Below, piece by piece: positions 36,608-44,990 of a stretch of DNA of 64,000 nucleotides (its first letter is position 1; each line of letters starts with the position of its first letter). The stretch is from Brucella intermedia LMG 3301 (lineage in GTDB: Bacteria > Pseudomonadota > Alphaproteobacteria > Rhizobiales > Rhizobiaceae). The notes beneath the pieces are model-generated. The model ran no database searches and had not been told where the DNA came from. It saw nothing but the letters and a program-made list of their open reading frames with translations. The translations under genes and the position numbers were made by a program. The stretch lies in assembly GCF_000182645.1 (NCBI RefSeq), contig NZ_ACQA01000001.1:186001-250000 (forward strand). The letters are read 5' to 3'.

Positions 36608-37252
36608 ATGGACGAGTTATCAAACCCAGCGGTCCATACACGCAAGAAGCGAGTAATTGTAGTCGATACGGAAACGACTGGACTGTTGCCATACGACCGG
36701 ATCGTGACCATAGGGGCGGTCAAAATCGAAGGTGATGACTTTCTTCACCAGTCTCTACATCTGATATTCGATCCAAGGAAAGACAGCCATCCGCAGGCGG
36801 AAGCCGTGCATGGCTACGATAATTGGATGACACGATATCAGGACTTGTTTTCTGATCTTGCCGCTCCAATCCGTAAGTGGTTCGATTGGGCGGATGAAAT
36901 CGTGGCACATAACGCAGATTTCGATATGCGCTATGTGCAACGGGAGTTTCGGAAGGCGGAAGTGGATATGCTGCCCCATCCGGTGTTCTGCACCATGGAG
37001 CGGTCGCGAGAAATATGGTCTGGCCAGTCCGCCAAGCTCGATGACTGCTTGGCCCGAATAGGTTTATCACGTATCGGAAAGCGGCACGGAGCGCTTGAGG
37101 ACGCGTACTTGACAGCAGGTCTTTACCTTCATCAGCGAGGCATCAAAAAGTCGCTACCGAAGGTCAACTCATGGTCACCGCCTAAGAACTTGAAGCCATA
37201 TCCGCCTCGGCCAGAGGGTGAACTGCCCAGAAGAGCGCCAAAGCGGAAATAA
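36608..37252 (+). CDS. DEDDh 3'-5' exonuclease (DnaQ-like)
   Basis: A 214-residue protein with the proofreading-type exonuclease domain: Exo I VVDTETTGLLPYDRI (Asp and Glu at about 20 and 22), Exo II VAHNADFDMRYVQREF, and Exo III RHGALEDAYLTAGLYL with His and Asp. The C-terminal tail is rich in Pro, Arg and Lys. It is not the replicative epsilon subunit, which is usually longer and has a polymerase-binding C-terminus. GGGGGAGG precedes the ATG. Its base composition is lower in GC than surrounding genes and it follows a tRNA gene, which suggests acquisition. Confidence 0.88.
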   Translation: MDELSNPAVHTRKKRVIVVDTETTGLLPYDRIVTIGAVKIEGDDFLHQSLHLIFDPRKDSHPQAEAVHGYDNWMTRYQDLFSDLAAPIRKWFDWADEIVAHNADFDMRYVQREFRKAEVDMLPHPVFCTMERSREIWSGQSAKLDDCLARIGLSRIGKRHGALEDAYLTAGLYLHQRGIKKSLPKVNSWSPPKNLKPYPPRPEGELPRRAPKRK

Positions 37253-37313
37253 AGCGGGAAACAGCACCTACCATTAATGTGGGGTCTGTGGGATCGAGTA
37301 CTTACATCGGTTG

Positions 37314-38075
37314 TCATTCTTCTTTCCCAAAAACCGACATCCGCATGAACTCTCCGTCGTACTGGGCAAGGGCGGCTACGCGCTTCCGGTCCAGAATTTC
37401 CACCCGGTTTGAGCGGAACAGGATCAGCCCTTCTTCCCGCAAGTCGCGCAGCATCCGGTTGAGATGAATTGGCGTCAGCCCCAGTGCATCGGCAAGCTGA
37501 TATTGTGTCAGCGGGCAATAGAAGGAATTCGCATCGCCCATCCCCGAGGATTGCACGCGGTCGGAAAGTTCGAGAAACAGATGCGCGGTGCGGACGAAGG
37601 CAGCGCGGCACCCGATATTGGTAAGATGCTCGATCAGCAGGGATCGCTGGCGCGCGAGAAGCTCTATGAAGATCAGGCTGAGGCGCGGCGCGTATTCGAT
37701 GGAGGCCTCGAGAGAGACGAGCGGAATTTCGAACACCGACATGGGCGTGATTGCCGTGATGGTGTTATAGCTGTAACCGTCCGCCGTTCGCAGCCCCAGA
37801 AAATCGCTCCGCATGGGAAAGTCGATGATCTGCCTCTCTCCGCTGGCCAGATCGCGATAGACACATCCCCAGCCGGAACGCACGAGATGGAGGCTTCTGA
37901 TTTGTTCTCCCTGCCTGATGATCGCGGCATCGGCGGCAAAGTCGCCTTCGATAATGGTGAGAGAAGAAAGCGCGTCTATCTCCCGCGCTCCGAGCTTGGC
38001 GAAAATTGGAGAGGCCTCCAATAAACCAATGAGCGCTTCAGTCGATGGGTCTGTGGTCTGCCTGCCACTGTGCAT
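37314..38075 (-). CDS. Crp/Fnr family transcriptional regulator
   Basis: A 253-residue regulator with an N-terminal cyclic-nucleotide-binding-type domain (about 15-140; IIEGDFAADAAIIRQGEQIRS in two parts, VRSGWGCVYRDLASGERQIIDF) and a C-terminal winged helix (PLTQYQLADALGLTPIHLNRMLRDL). No N-terminal cysteine cluster for an Fe-S centre is present, so it is not a classical FNR; the signal is unknown. ATG at 38075 is chosen; the frame extends upstream to 38126 without a match. Confidence 0.87.
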   Translation of the reverse strand: MHSGRQTTDPSTEALIGLLEASPIFAKLGAREIDALSSLTIIEGDFAADAAIIRQGEQIRSLHLVRSGWGCVYRDLASGERQIIDFPMRSDFLGLRTADGYSYNTITAITPMSVFEIPLVSLEASIEYAPRLSLIFIELLARQRSLLIEHLTNIGCRAAFVRTAHLFLELSDRVQSSGMGDANSFYCPLTQYQLADALGLTPIHLNRMLRDLREEGLILFRSNRVEILDRKRVAALAQYDGEFMRMSVFGKEE

Positions 38076-38577
38076 TTTTAACCCGTTGGAGCATATTTTG
38101 ATATGTGTGAAACGGCCTTTCGGCAAGAATGCGCATTAAGACGAACAGTTAGGGCGCTGATCTCATCTAAGCAAATCGAAATGCGCTCCAAACATTTTCT
38201 GAAAACTACAGGGCGATCTTCCGCTTGGAAGAACACATGAATAATCGAGGGATATTTCTGCCAGTGAGCATGAATATCCTTGAGCAAGAGTTACTCAAAT
38301 TCCGTCTTGAGCTTCTCAAATTTCAGTAAAGTCGGAAATCAACTAAACCAAAGATATAGAGGCTATATCTCCTGCCGTTCAAGTCTTTCTTACAAGTGGT
38401 CATAAATTTTATGCATTGCTAACATAAGTTAATGACACGATTATTTCCCGATAGCAATATTCACGCTGGTCATGGTTAGGGCTCTATCCATGTAAGCATT
38501 GGAAAACACTCGTCTCTGACGAAAGTAATAGTAGGATGCATAAACATAGAGCAACTTGAGTATGCCGGGAGCATCAC
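38076..38577. other. AT-rich intergenic region between two regulator genes
   Basis: No gene seen. It includes a diverged repeat at about 38087-38160 (GTGTGAAACGGCCTTTCGG then AATGCGCATT), tandem TTGAG...CTCAA inverted repeats at 38280-38319, and a very AT-rich part around 38335-38460 likely to hold the promoter of the downstream LuxR-type gene. Confidence 0.5.
38280..38319. promoter_or_regulatory. Two tandem TTGAG...CTCAA inverted repeats
   Basis: TTGAG-N9-CTCAA at 38280-38298 is followed 8 bases later by TTGAG-N3-CTCAA at 38307-38319; both are followed by ATT. They look like operator half-sites for a dimeric regulator, possibly the neighbouring Crp/Fnr or LuxR-type protein. Confidence 0.4.
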
Positions 38578-39303
38578 ATGTTGGAAGTAAGAGGGGATAG
38601 CATTTGGACTGCTCCGGAGCACGGGGATGACAGGGGGGGTGCTTCGGGTATTGAGGCCGTACGGGAACGGCGCCTGTTGCTGGTATGCAAGAGCAATCTT
38701 GAACGGCAATGTCTTTATAACGGGCTTGTGCTGAACGGGCTCAAGCTTCCCGTGGAAACCCAAGCGACGATCGAACTGGCAGATCCAACCGAGGATATTG
38801 CTGTTGTTCTGATCAATATAGGTTCGAAGCGACTGGCGGACCCATTTTTCTCAGAAAAGCTGCAGGCTGTGATTGAGCTCTGGCGTCCGGTGCCGGTCGT
38901 GTTTCTCGCTGAACGCGAGGAGTGGGCTCAGGTCGTACGTGCCATGGAAATCGGCGCTCGCGGCTATATTCCGACTTCAGTCGATATAAAAGTCTGCGTC
39001 GAGGCCATTCATCTTGCCACCGCCGGCGGCATGTATGTGCCCGCTTCCATGGTTTTTCAGACCGCGCCGGCCGATATCGACGACGACGTTCTGGGAGAAC
39101 TGCTCACCGCACGCGAGATCGAGGTTGTCCATGCGATCCGGATTGGCAAGTCGAACAAGATCATCGCCTTCGAGCTTGGCATGAGCGAGGGTACAGTGAA
39201 GGCGCATGTCCATAACATCATGAAGAAGATCGGCGCCGCAAACCGTACGGAAGTGGCTTGCAAGCTGCACCGGATGTATGGCGAAAAATTCGATCTCGAT
39301 TAA
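38578..39303 (+). CDS. LuxR/NarL-type transcriptional regulator
   Basis: A 241-residue protein with an N-terminal receiver-like region (about 30-155) and a C-terminal NarL/FixJ helix-turn-helix (LLTAREIEVVHAIRIGKSNKI, MSEGTVKAHVHNIMKKIG). The receiver part lacks an obvious phospho-accepting Asp in the usual position (VVLINIGS where D is expected), so it may not be phosphorylated. No sensor kinase is adjacent. GGGAG precedes the ATG. Target genes are unknown. Confidence 0.82.
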   Translation: MLEVRGDSIWTAPEHGDDRGGASGIEAVRERRLLLVCKSNLERQCLYNGLVLNGLKLPVETQATIELADPTEDIAVVLINIGSKRLADPFFSEKLQAVIELWRPVPVVFLAEREEWAQVVRAMEIGARGYIPTSVDIKVCVEAIHLATAGGMYVPASMVFQTAPADIDDDVLGELLTAREIEVVHAIRIGKSNKIIAFELGMSEGTVKAHVHNIMKKIGAANRTEVACKLHRMYGEKFDLD

Positions 39304-39546
39304 ATCATCATTTCTCGTTTGGTCCGGTGTCGTTGCTCCACATTGGGAGCGCCGGCACTCGGTCCCGCTTGCCTGACGTGCAGGTTTTTCCTGCGTTTCC
39401 GCGCCGGGCAAAACGGCCATTCTGCTTCAGCGGCTGAAGAAAGGCGGCCTATGTCGAAAATTGTTCCGGCTGAAGTGGTTGCTTTCTATTGAAAAACCGC
39501 GAAATTATCCGGACGCGATCAGAATAATGCCAGCCTCAGGACAACA

Positions 39547-40338
39547 ATGCAGCTCACTCCCCGTCACAACGCAATTCTAGAGCTCGCTCGCAAACAGGGG
39601 CAGGTTCTGGTGGACGATCTTGCCGCGGCATTCGAGGTGACGCCGCAAACGGTGCGCAAGGACCTGAACGACCTCTGCCGGGCTCGGATGCTGCGCCGCA
39701 TCCATGGTGGGGCGCTCTATCCATCCGGCGTCGAGAACATGGAATATGAGGCGCGGCGTCGCATCGCGGCGCATGAGAAGGAAGCGATCGGGCGCGCTGC
39801 CGCGGAGATCATTCCCGATGGTGCTTCTTTGTTCATCAATATCGGCACCACGACAGAAGCCGTCAGCCAGGCACTGGTCGACCATGACAATCTGATGGTC
39901 ATCACCAATAATATCAATGTTGCCAATACATTGCGGGTTCACGCCTCGATCGAGGTGGTGGTCGCGGGCGGTGTCGTGCGTCCGTCGGACGGGGGGATCG
40001 TCGGCGAAGCCGCCGTTGATTTCATCCGGCAGTTCAAGGTCGATTACGCGATCATCGGAGCCTCGGCCATGGACGAAGACGGAGCGCTGCTCGATTTCGA
40101 TTTCCGCGAAGTGAAGGTGGCGCAGGCCATCATTGCCAATGCCCGGCATGTCATCCTCGTGACCGACGCCACAAAGCTGGAGCGAACCGCGCCGGTGCGC
40201 ATCGGCCATATATCGCAGATCGACACATTCATTACCGATCACTGCCCGTCGGACCAGTTGCGGAGCCTGTGCCGGGAAAACGAGGTCGAACTGATTGAAA
40301 CCCTTGGCGAAAGCCCGATAGGGGAAAAAGAGTCCTAG
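39547..40338 (+). CDS. glpR: DeoR-family glycerol regulon repressor GlpR
   Basis: A 263-residue DeoR-type repressor with the N-terminal helix-turn-helix (VDDLAAAFEVTPQTVRKDLN and RIHGGALYP) and the C-terminal sugar-phosphate-sensing domain (SLFINIGTTTEAVSQAL, VVVAGGVVRPSDGGIVGEAA). The inducer is probably glycerol-3-phosphate, inferred from the glpD gene 81 bases downstream. AGGA lies ahead of the ATG. Confidence 0.88.
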   Translation: MQLTPRHNAILELARKQGQVLVDDLAAAFEVTPQTVRKDLNDLCRARMLRRIHGGALYPSGVENMEYEARRRIAAHEKEAIGRAAAEIIPDGASLFINIGTTTEAVSQALVDHDNLMVITNNINVANTLRVHASIEVVVAGGVVRPSDGGIVGEAAVDFIRQFKVDYAIIGASAMDEDGALLDFDFREVKVAQAIIANARHVILVTDATKLERTAPVRIGHISQIDTFITDHCPSDQLRSLCRENEVELIETLGESPIGEKES

Positions 40339-40396
40339 TTTCGTTTATTTTCGATTTGCTTTCGTATTAAATGAATTATATTCGCTTTGGTTTTCG
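40339..40396. promoter_or_regulatory. Repeated TTTCG motifs between glpR and glpD
   Basis: TTTCG occurs at 40339, 40349, 40360 and 40392, with ATTCG at 40380; spacings of 10, 11, 20 and 12 bases put most copies on one face of the helix. TTTCG-containing repeats are typical of DeoR-family operators. GlpR binding here is inferred. Confidence 0.5.
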
Positions 40397-40419
40397 GAGA
40401 GCGGTCTTCGGGGTTCGCC

Positions 40420-41931
40420 ATGGCGCAAGAGAAACTATTCGACATTTTTGTAATCGGCGGCGGCATCAATGGATGCGGTATCGCGCGCGACGCGATTGGC
40501 CGGGGATTTTCGGTTGGCCTGGCCGAGATGAACGACCTGGCCAGCGGCACATCCTCGCGGGCCACCAAGCTCATCCATGGCGGATTGCGCTATCTCGAGC
40601 ATTATGAATTTCGTCTGGTGCGCGAGGCGTTGATGGAGCGGGAAGTGCTGTGGGCCAATGCACCGCACATCATTCACCCGATGCGGTTCGTGCTGCCTTA
40701 TCACAAGGGCGGAGTGCGCCCTGCATGGCTGCTGAGACTGGGGCTGTTCCTCTACGACCATCTGGGCGGACGCAAAAAGCTTGCCGCCACGCGGACGCTC
40801 GACATGCGCTCCGATCCCGCGGCCGCGCCCTTGAAGCCGTTTTTTACCAAGGCATTTGAATATTCGGACTGCTGGGTCGACGATGCGCGCTTCGTTGCCC
40901 TGACCGCCCGGGATGCGGCGGATCGCGGCGCGATGATCCGCACCCGGACCAGGGTCGTGGCGGCCCGCCGTGACCGGGAATGCTGGACTATCACATTGGA
41001 AGATACCGACACGCACGAGCGCGAGGAAGTTCGCGCCCGCCTGCTGGTCAATGCCGCCGGTCCGTGGGCCGACAAGGTGCTGCAGGGCGTGGAGGGAGAT
41101 CGCCAGCTTCACAATGTCCGCCTCGTTCAGGGCAGCCATATCGTGGTGCGCAGGAAATTTTCCGATCCGCGCTCCTATTTCTTCCAGAACAATGACGGGC
41201 GCATCATCTTCGCCATTCCTTATGAAGATGATTTTACCCTGATCGGCACGACCGATCAGGATTATGAGGGCGATCCGGCCAAGGTCGCGATCACCGACAG
41301 GGAGACCGACTATCTCTGTGCGGCCGCCAGCGAATATTTCAAGGAACCCGTCAGTCGCGCGGATATCGTGTGGACCTATTCCGGTGTGCGTCCGCTTTAT
41401 GATGACGGCGCGAGCAAGGCGCAGGAAGCGACCCGCGATTACGTGCTGAAAGAGGATGCGCCCGATGGGCTTGCTCCCCTGATCAATGTGTTCGGCGGCA
41501 AGCTGACCACGGCGCGCCGGCTTGCCGAACATATGCTGGAGAAGATCGAGCAGCGGCTGGGGCAGAAGGGAGCGCCATGGACCCATGCCGCCCCGTTGCC
41601 CGGCGGCGATTTCGTGGATGTCGAGTTCGAGCGTGAGTTGCAGAAGGTAAACGCCGCTTATTCCTTCCTCGCCCCGGCCCATGCGCGACGGCTGTTCCGG
41701 CAATATGGAACGCGCATCCACAGCCTGCTCAAGGGTGCCGCTTCCCTGACCGACCTCGGACAATATTTCGGCGCCGACCTTTACGAAGCCGAAGTGCGGT
41801 ATCTTCAGGAAAATGAGTGGGCAGTCAGCGCCGAGGATATCTTGTGGCGGCGCACGAAACTGGGTCTTCGCCTCAATGCGGCGGATGTTTCCTCGCTTGA
41901 GGAATATCTGAAGCCAGCGCGCGTCGCCTGA
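40420..41931 (+). CDS. glpD: Aerobic glycerol-3-phosphate dehydrogenase GlpD
   Basis: Oxidises glycerol-3-phosphate to dihydroxyacetone phosphate and feeds electrons to quinone at the inner membrane. The 503-residue flavoprotein has the FAD-binding DIFVIGGGINGCGIARDAIGRG split as DIFVIGGGINGCG at its N-terminus, ASGTSSRATKLIHGGLRYLE, GPWADKVL and the C-terminal NVFGGKLTTARRLAE. ATG at 40420 is used because the protein then begins MAQEKLFDIFVIGGG, as is usual. Confidence 0.95.
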   Translation: MAQEKLFDIFVIGGGINGCGIARDAIGRGFSVGLAEMNDLASGTSSRATKLIHGGLRYLEHYEFRLVREALMEREVLWANAPHIIHPMRFVLPYHKGGVRPAWLLRLGLFLYDHLGGRKKLAATRTLDMRSDPAAAPLKPFFTKAFEYSDCWVDDARFVALTARDAADRGAMIRTRTRVVAARRDRECWTITLEDTDTHEREEVRARLLVNAAGPWADKVLQGVEGDRQLHNVRLVQGSHIVVRRKFSDPRSYFFQNNDGRIIFAIPYEDDFTLIGTTDQDYEGDPAKVAITDRETDYLCAAASEYFKEPVSRADIVWTYSGVRPLYDDGASKAQEATRDYVLKEDAPDGLAPLINVFGGKLTTARRLAEHMLEKIEQRLGQKGAPWTHAAPLPGGDFVDVEFERELQKVNAAYSFLAPAHARRLFRQYGTRIHSLLKGAASLTDLGQYFGADLYEAEVRYLQENEWAVSAEDILWRRTKLGLRLNAADVSSLEEYLKPARVA

Positions 41932-41945
41932 CCCTCTCGATCTTT

Positions 41946-42048
41946 AGAGCATTTCCAGCAAAAGTGTGAAACGGTTTTGCGTTGGATAATGCGATAGAAC
42001 AAATAGTTAGAGCGGTTCCGGCGATTCTGTTAGAACAGGAACCGCTCT
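41946..42048. repeat. Intergenic repeat, GCATTTCCAGC family, long form
   Basis: Core AGAGCATTTCCAGCAAAAGT to TTGGATAATGCGATAGAACAA, followed by a palindrome with arms AGAGCGGTTCC and GGAACCGCTCT. It follows glpD and may also serve as its transcript end. Confidence 0.8.
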
Positions 42049-42125
42049 AGCCGCACTTGCCAGTTGTGTTTTGAGCAGTCATTATTCTCCCATACAGCGG
42101 GTTCCAGCCTTCCTGGGAGGAAAAG

Positions 42126-43097
42126 ATGGGCACACCGCAAGACCGGACACATGCTGACCGCATCCAATCCGCGATCACGACGGCGGGTGGGGCTGCACGG
42201 TCTGCTCTCGTCGCCTCGTGGCGGCGCTCGGCGGAACTGCACGGGCTCGACCCTGCCGAACCGGGATCGGTGCGCACACTTTCCGATGGCGAGTTCCGAA
42301 CCGCCCATCAACGGATCGAACGCCTCGTCAGCATAGCGCAAGCCAGTATGGACCGCCTTTATCTGGCCGTCGGCGGCGTTGGCTGCTGTGTGCTGCTGGC
42401 CGACAGCGAAGGCGTGCCGGTCGAACGGCGCGGCGCACCAGGCGATGACGACACCTTCTACCGTTGGGGGCTTTGGACCGGTGCTGTCTGGAGCGAACAG
42501 AGCGAAGGCACCAACGGCATCGGCACCTGCATCGTTGAACAGCGCCCGCTGACGATCCATCGCGACCAGCATTTCCACACGCGCAATATCGGGCTTTCCT
42601 GCACGGTCGCCCCCATCCATGACCATCAGGGGCGCCTGATGGCAGCACTTGATGTTTCCTCCTGCCGCGCCGACCTGACAGAGGCTTTCGCGCAGCTTAT
42701 ATCGGTGGCCGTTATCGACGCTGCGCGCCGCATCGAGGCTGAAAATTTCCGTCAGGCTTTTCCTGATGCGCGCATCATGCTGGCGCCAAGCCCGGACCGG
42801 ACCGGCGGCGCGCTGATCGCCGTCGACAAGGACGACCTCGTCGTCGGCGCGACGCGCGCGGCGCGCCTTGCGCTGGAGCTTGACGATGATGCACTGGCAA
42901 GCCCCTTGCCTGCCGCCGATCTTCTGGGGACGCCCGCCGACCCGCGCGAGGACATGGCGGAATCGGAGCGCGGGGTGATCCTGCGGGCACTGGCCCGCGC
43001 GGAAGGCAACATTTCTTTTGCGGCGCAGCTTCTGGGTATCAGCCGGGCGACGCTGCACCGCAAGCTGAACCGTCTGAAGATCATTCGCGCCCATTGA
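42126..43097 (+). CDS. AcoR-like GAF-Fis regulator lacking the AAA+ domain
   Basis: A 323-residue protein. The N-terminal half resembles the sensor part of AcoR-type sigma-54 activators (SWRRSAELHGLDP, then a GAF domain with EGTNGIGTCIVEQRPLTIHRD split around TNGIGTC). The C-terminus is a Fis-type helix-turn-helix (VILRALARAEGNISFAAQLLGIS, RATLHRKLNRL). Between them is a PAS-like stretch of about 80 residues; the AAA+ module with its GAFTGA and Walker motifs is absent, so it cannot activate sigma-54 polymerase in the usual way. It precedes the aldehyde/alcohol dehydrogenase genes, which it probably controls. Confidence 0.85.
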   Translation: MGTPQDRTHADRIQSAITTAGGAARSALVASWRRSAELHGLDPAEPGSVRTLSDGEFRTAHQRIERLVSIAQASMDRLYLAVGGVGCCVLLADSEGVPVERRGAPGDDDTFYRWGLWTGAVWSEQSEGTNGIGTCIVEQRPLTIHRDQHFHTRNIGLSCTVAPIHDHQGRLMAALDVSSCRADLTEAFAQLISVAVIDAARRIEAENFRQAFPDARIMLAPSPDRTGGALIAVDKDDLVVGATRAARLALELDDDALASPLPAADLLGTPADPREDMAESERGVILRALARAEGNISFAAQLLGISRATLHRKLNRLKIIRAH

Positions 43098-43127
43098 TGA
43101 AGCCACGCTGAAATAGGCGGGCGAAAC

Positions 43128-43145
43128 TGTCTCAATATTGCGACA
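43128..43145. promoter_or_regulatory. 18-bp palindrome before the aldehyde dehydrogenase gene
   Basis: TGTCTCAATATTGCGACA is symmetric at eight of nine base pairs. It is placed about 100 bases before the aldehyde dehydrogenase start. TGTCGCA/TGCGACA-type palindromes are known sites for Fis-type regulators of this class, so the upstream AcoR-like protein is the likely binder. No -24/-12 promoter was found nearby. Confidence 0.6.
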
Positions 43146-43247
43146 CATGATCTTGCGAGCTTGAATGCGTGGGATGACTCTTCCCCGCTCCCGCGCGATC
43201 CTCACCATGAAGCGCTGTAGGAGCAGCGTTGTTTCTGGGAGGATGTC

Positions 43248-44765
43248 ATGAACAAGGTTGAATTCAGCCGGACCGTGAAGCCGGCTTTTGCAAAGCGTTA
43301 CGGAAACTTCATCGGCGGCAAATGGGTCGAGCCCAAATCGGGGCGCTATTTCGACAACACGTCGCCCGTCAACGGACAGGTGCTTTGCGAAATAGCCCGT
43401 TCGGATGCCGCTGACATTGAAGCGGCGCTCGACGCAGCGCATGCCGCCAAGGATGCCTGGGGCAAGACGAGCGCGGCTGAACGCGCGCTCATCCTCAATC
43501 GCATCGCCGACCGGATTGAGGAAAACCTGCCCGCGCTGGCGGCTGCCGAAACGTGGGACAACGGCAAGCCGATCCGTGAAACCACCAATGCCGACCTGCC
43601 GCTGGCTATCGACCATTTCCGCTATTTCGCAGGCGTCATTCGCGCCCAGGAAGGCGGCATTTCGGAAATCGATCACGACACGGTCGCCTATCATTTTCAT
43701 GAACCGCTCGGCGTCGTCGGCCAGATCATTCCCTGGAACTTCCCGATCCTCATGGCGACGTGGAAACTTGCGCCCGCCCTTGCGGCAGGCAACTGCGTCG
43801 TTCTGAAACCGGCCGAGCAGACCCCGGCATCGATCCTGGTGCTTATGGAGCTGATCGGCGATCTGTTGCCGCCCGGTGTCGTCAATGTCGTCAACGGCTT
43901 CGGCCTTGAGGCAGGCAAGCCGCTCGCATCGAGCCCGCGCATCGCCAAGATCGCCTTCACCGGCGAAACGACGACCGGACGCCTGATCATGCAATATGCC
44001 AGCCAGAACCTCATTCCGGTTACGCTGGAACTGGGCGGCAAGTCGCCGAATATCTTCTTCAAGGATGTTGCCGCGGAAGATGACGATTTCCTCGACAAGG
44101 CCATCGAAGGCTTCGTGATGTTCGCGCTCAATCAGGGCGAAGTCTGCACCTGTCCGAGCCGCGCGCTTGTTCATGAATCGATCTACGACAGGTTCATGGA
44201 AAAAGCGCTGAAGCGCGTGGAGGCCATCGTGCAGGGCGACCCGCTCGATCCGGCCACGATGATCGGTGCGCAGGCATCCAGCGAGCAGCTGGAAAAAATC
44301 CTGAGCTATCTCGATATCGGCCGTCAGGAAGGCGCCGAAGTGCTGACCGGCGGCGAGCGCAATATTCTGCCGGGCGATCTCGCCGGTGGCTATTACGTCA
44401 AGCCTACGGTGTTCAAGGGCAACAACAAGATGCGCATCTTCCAGGAGGAAATCTTCGGTCCGGTCGTGTCCGTCGCTACCTTCAAGGACGATGCCGAAGC
44501 GCTATCGATTGCCAACGATACGCTTTACGGCCTCGGCGCCGGCATATGGACCCGCGACGGGACCCGCGCCTATCGCTTCGGACGGGCCATTCAGGCTGGC
44601 CGTGTGTGGACCAACTGCTACCATGCCTATCCGGCCCATGCGGCATTCGGCGGTTACAAGCAGTCGGGTATCGGTCGCGAAAACCATCTGAAGATGCTCG
44701 ATCATTATCAGAACACCAAGAACATGCTTGTGAGCTACAGCCCGAAGAAGCTGGGCTTCTTCTAG
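43248..44765 (+). CDS. NAD-dependent aldehyde dehydrogenase (AcoD/AldB/ExaC type)
   Basis: A 505-residue aldehyde dehydrogenase of the acetaldehyde-oxidising group. The catalytic Cys lies in [17 protein letters not shown] and the general base Glu in [17 protein letters not shown] binding involves [20 protein letters not shown] and [16 protein letters not shown] precedes the ATG. It is the first structural gene after the AcoR-like regulator and is followed by an alcohol dehydrogenase gene, so together they would oxidise ethanol-like alcohols to the acid. Confidence 0.92.
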   Translation: MNKVEFSRTVKPAFAKRYGNFIGGKWVEPKSGRYFDNTSPVNGQVLCEIARSDAADIEAALDAAHAAKDAWGKTSAAERALILNRIADRIEENLPALAAAETWDNGKPIRETTNADLPLAIDHFRYFAGVIRAQEGGISEIDHDTVAYHFHEPLGVVGQIIPWNFPILMATWKLAPALAAGNCVVLKPAEQTPASILVLMELIGDLLPPGVVNVVNGFGLEAGKPLASSPRIAKIAFTGETTTGRLIMQYASQNLIPVTLELGGKSPNIFFKDVAAEDDDFLDKAIEGFVMFALNQGEVCTCPSRALVHESIYDRFMEKALKRVEAIVQGDPLDPATMIGAQASSEQLEKILSYLDIGRQEGAEVLTGGERNILPGDLAGGYYVKPTVFKGNNKMRIFQEEIFGPVVSVATFKDDAEALSIANDTLYGLGAGIWTRDGTRAYRFGRAIQAGRVWTNCYHAYPAHAAFGGYKQSGIGRENHLKMLDHYQNTKNMLVSYSPKKLGFF

Positions 44766-44777
44766 AACTCCCGGCAG

Positions 44778-44810
44778 ACGCAATGCGGAGAAATCGTCTT
44801 CGCATTGCGT
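44778..44810 (+). other. Strong hairpin between aldehyde and alcohol dehydrogenase genes
   Basis: ACGCAATGCG and CGCATTGCGT form a 10-bp stem with a 13-base loop, 12 bases after the aldehyde dehydrogenase stop. No T run follows, so it may stabilise the upstream message or give partial termination. Confidence 0.5.
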
Positions 44811-44990
44811 TCAATCAAGGGTCGGGATCGCTCTTCATGCCAGTATTGCGTCGACTTTAACGATTCCCAATACCCTCCCAAGGGGCCTGGGCGGAAACGC
44901 CCGGGCGACCTTTTGTCCATGACTGCGAATTTTCACATTTCTTCCGTCCCCCAGGAAGCCAGCTCAGTTCGACAACGAAGGAGAAACTTC

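Noticed and set aside
36400..37320. Genomic island integrated at tRNA-Pro
   Set aside because: The tRNA is complete, no integrase gene is present and no repeat of its 3' end was found downstream; only base composition hints at transfer.
43098..43247. Sigma-54 promoter before the aldehyde dehydrogenase gene
   Set aside because: No GG-N10-GC pair in the context TGGCAC/TTGC was found, and the upstream regulator has no AAA+ domain.
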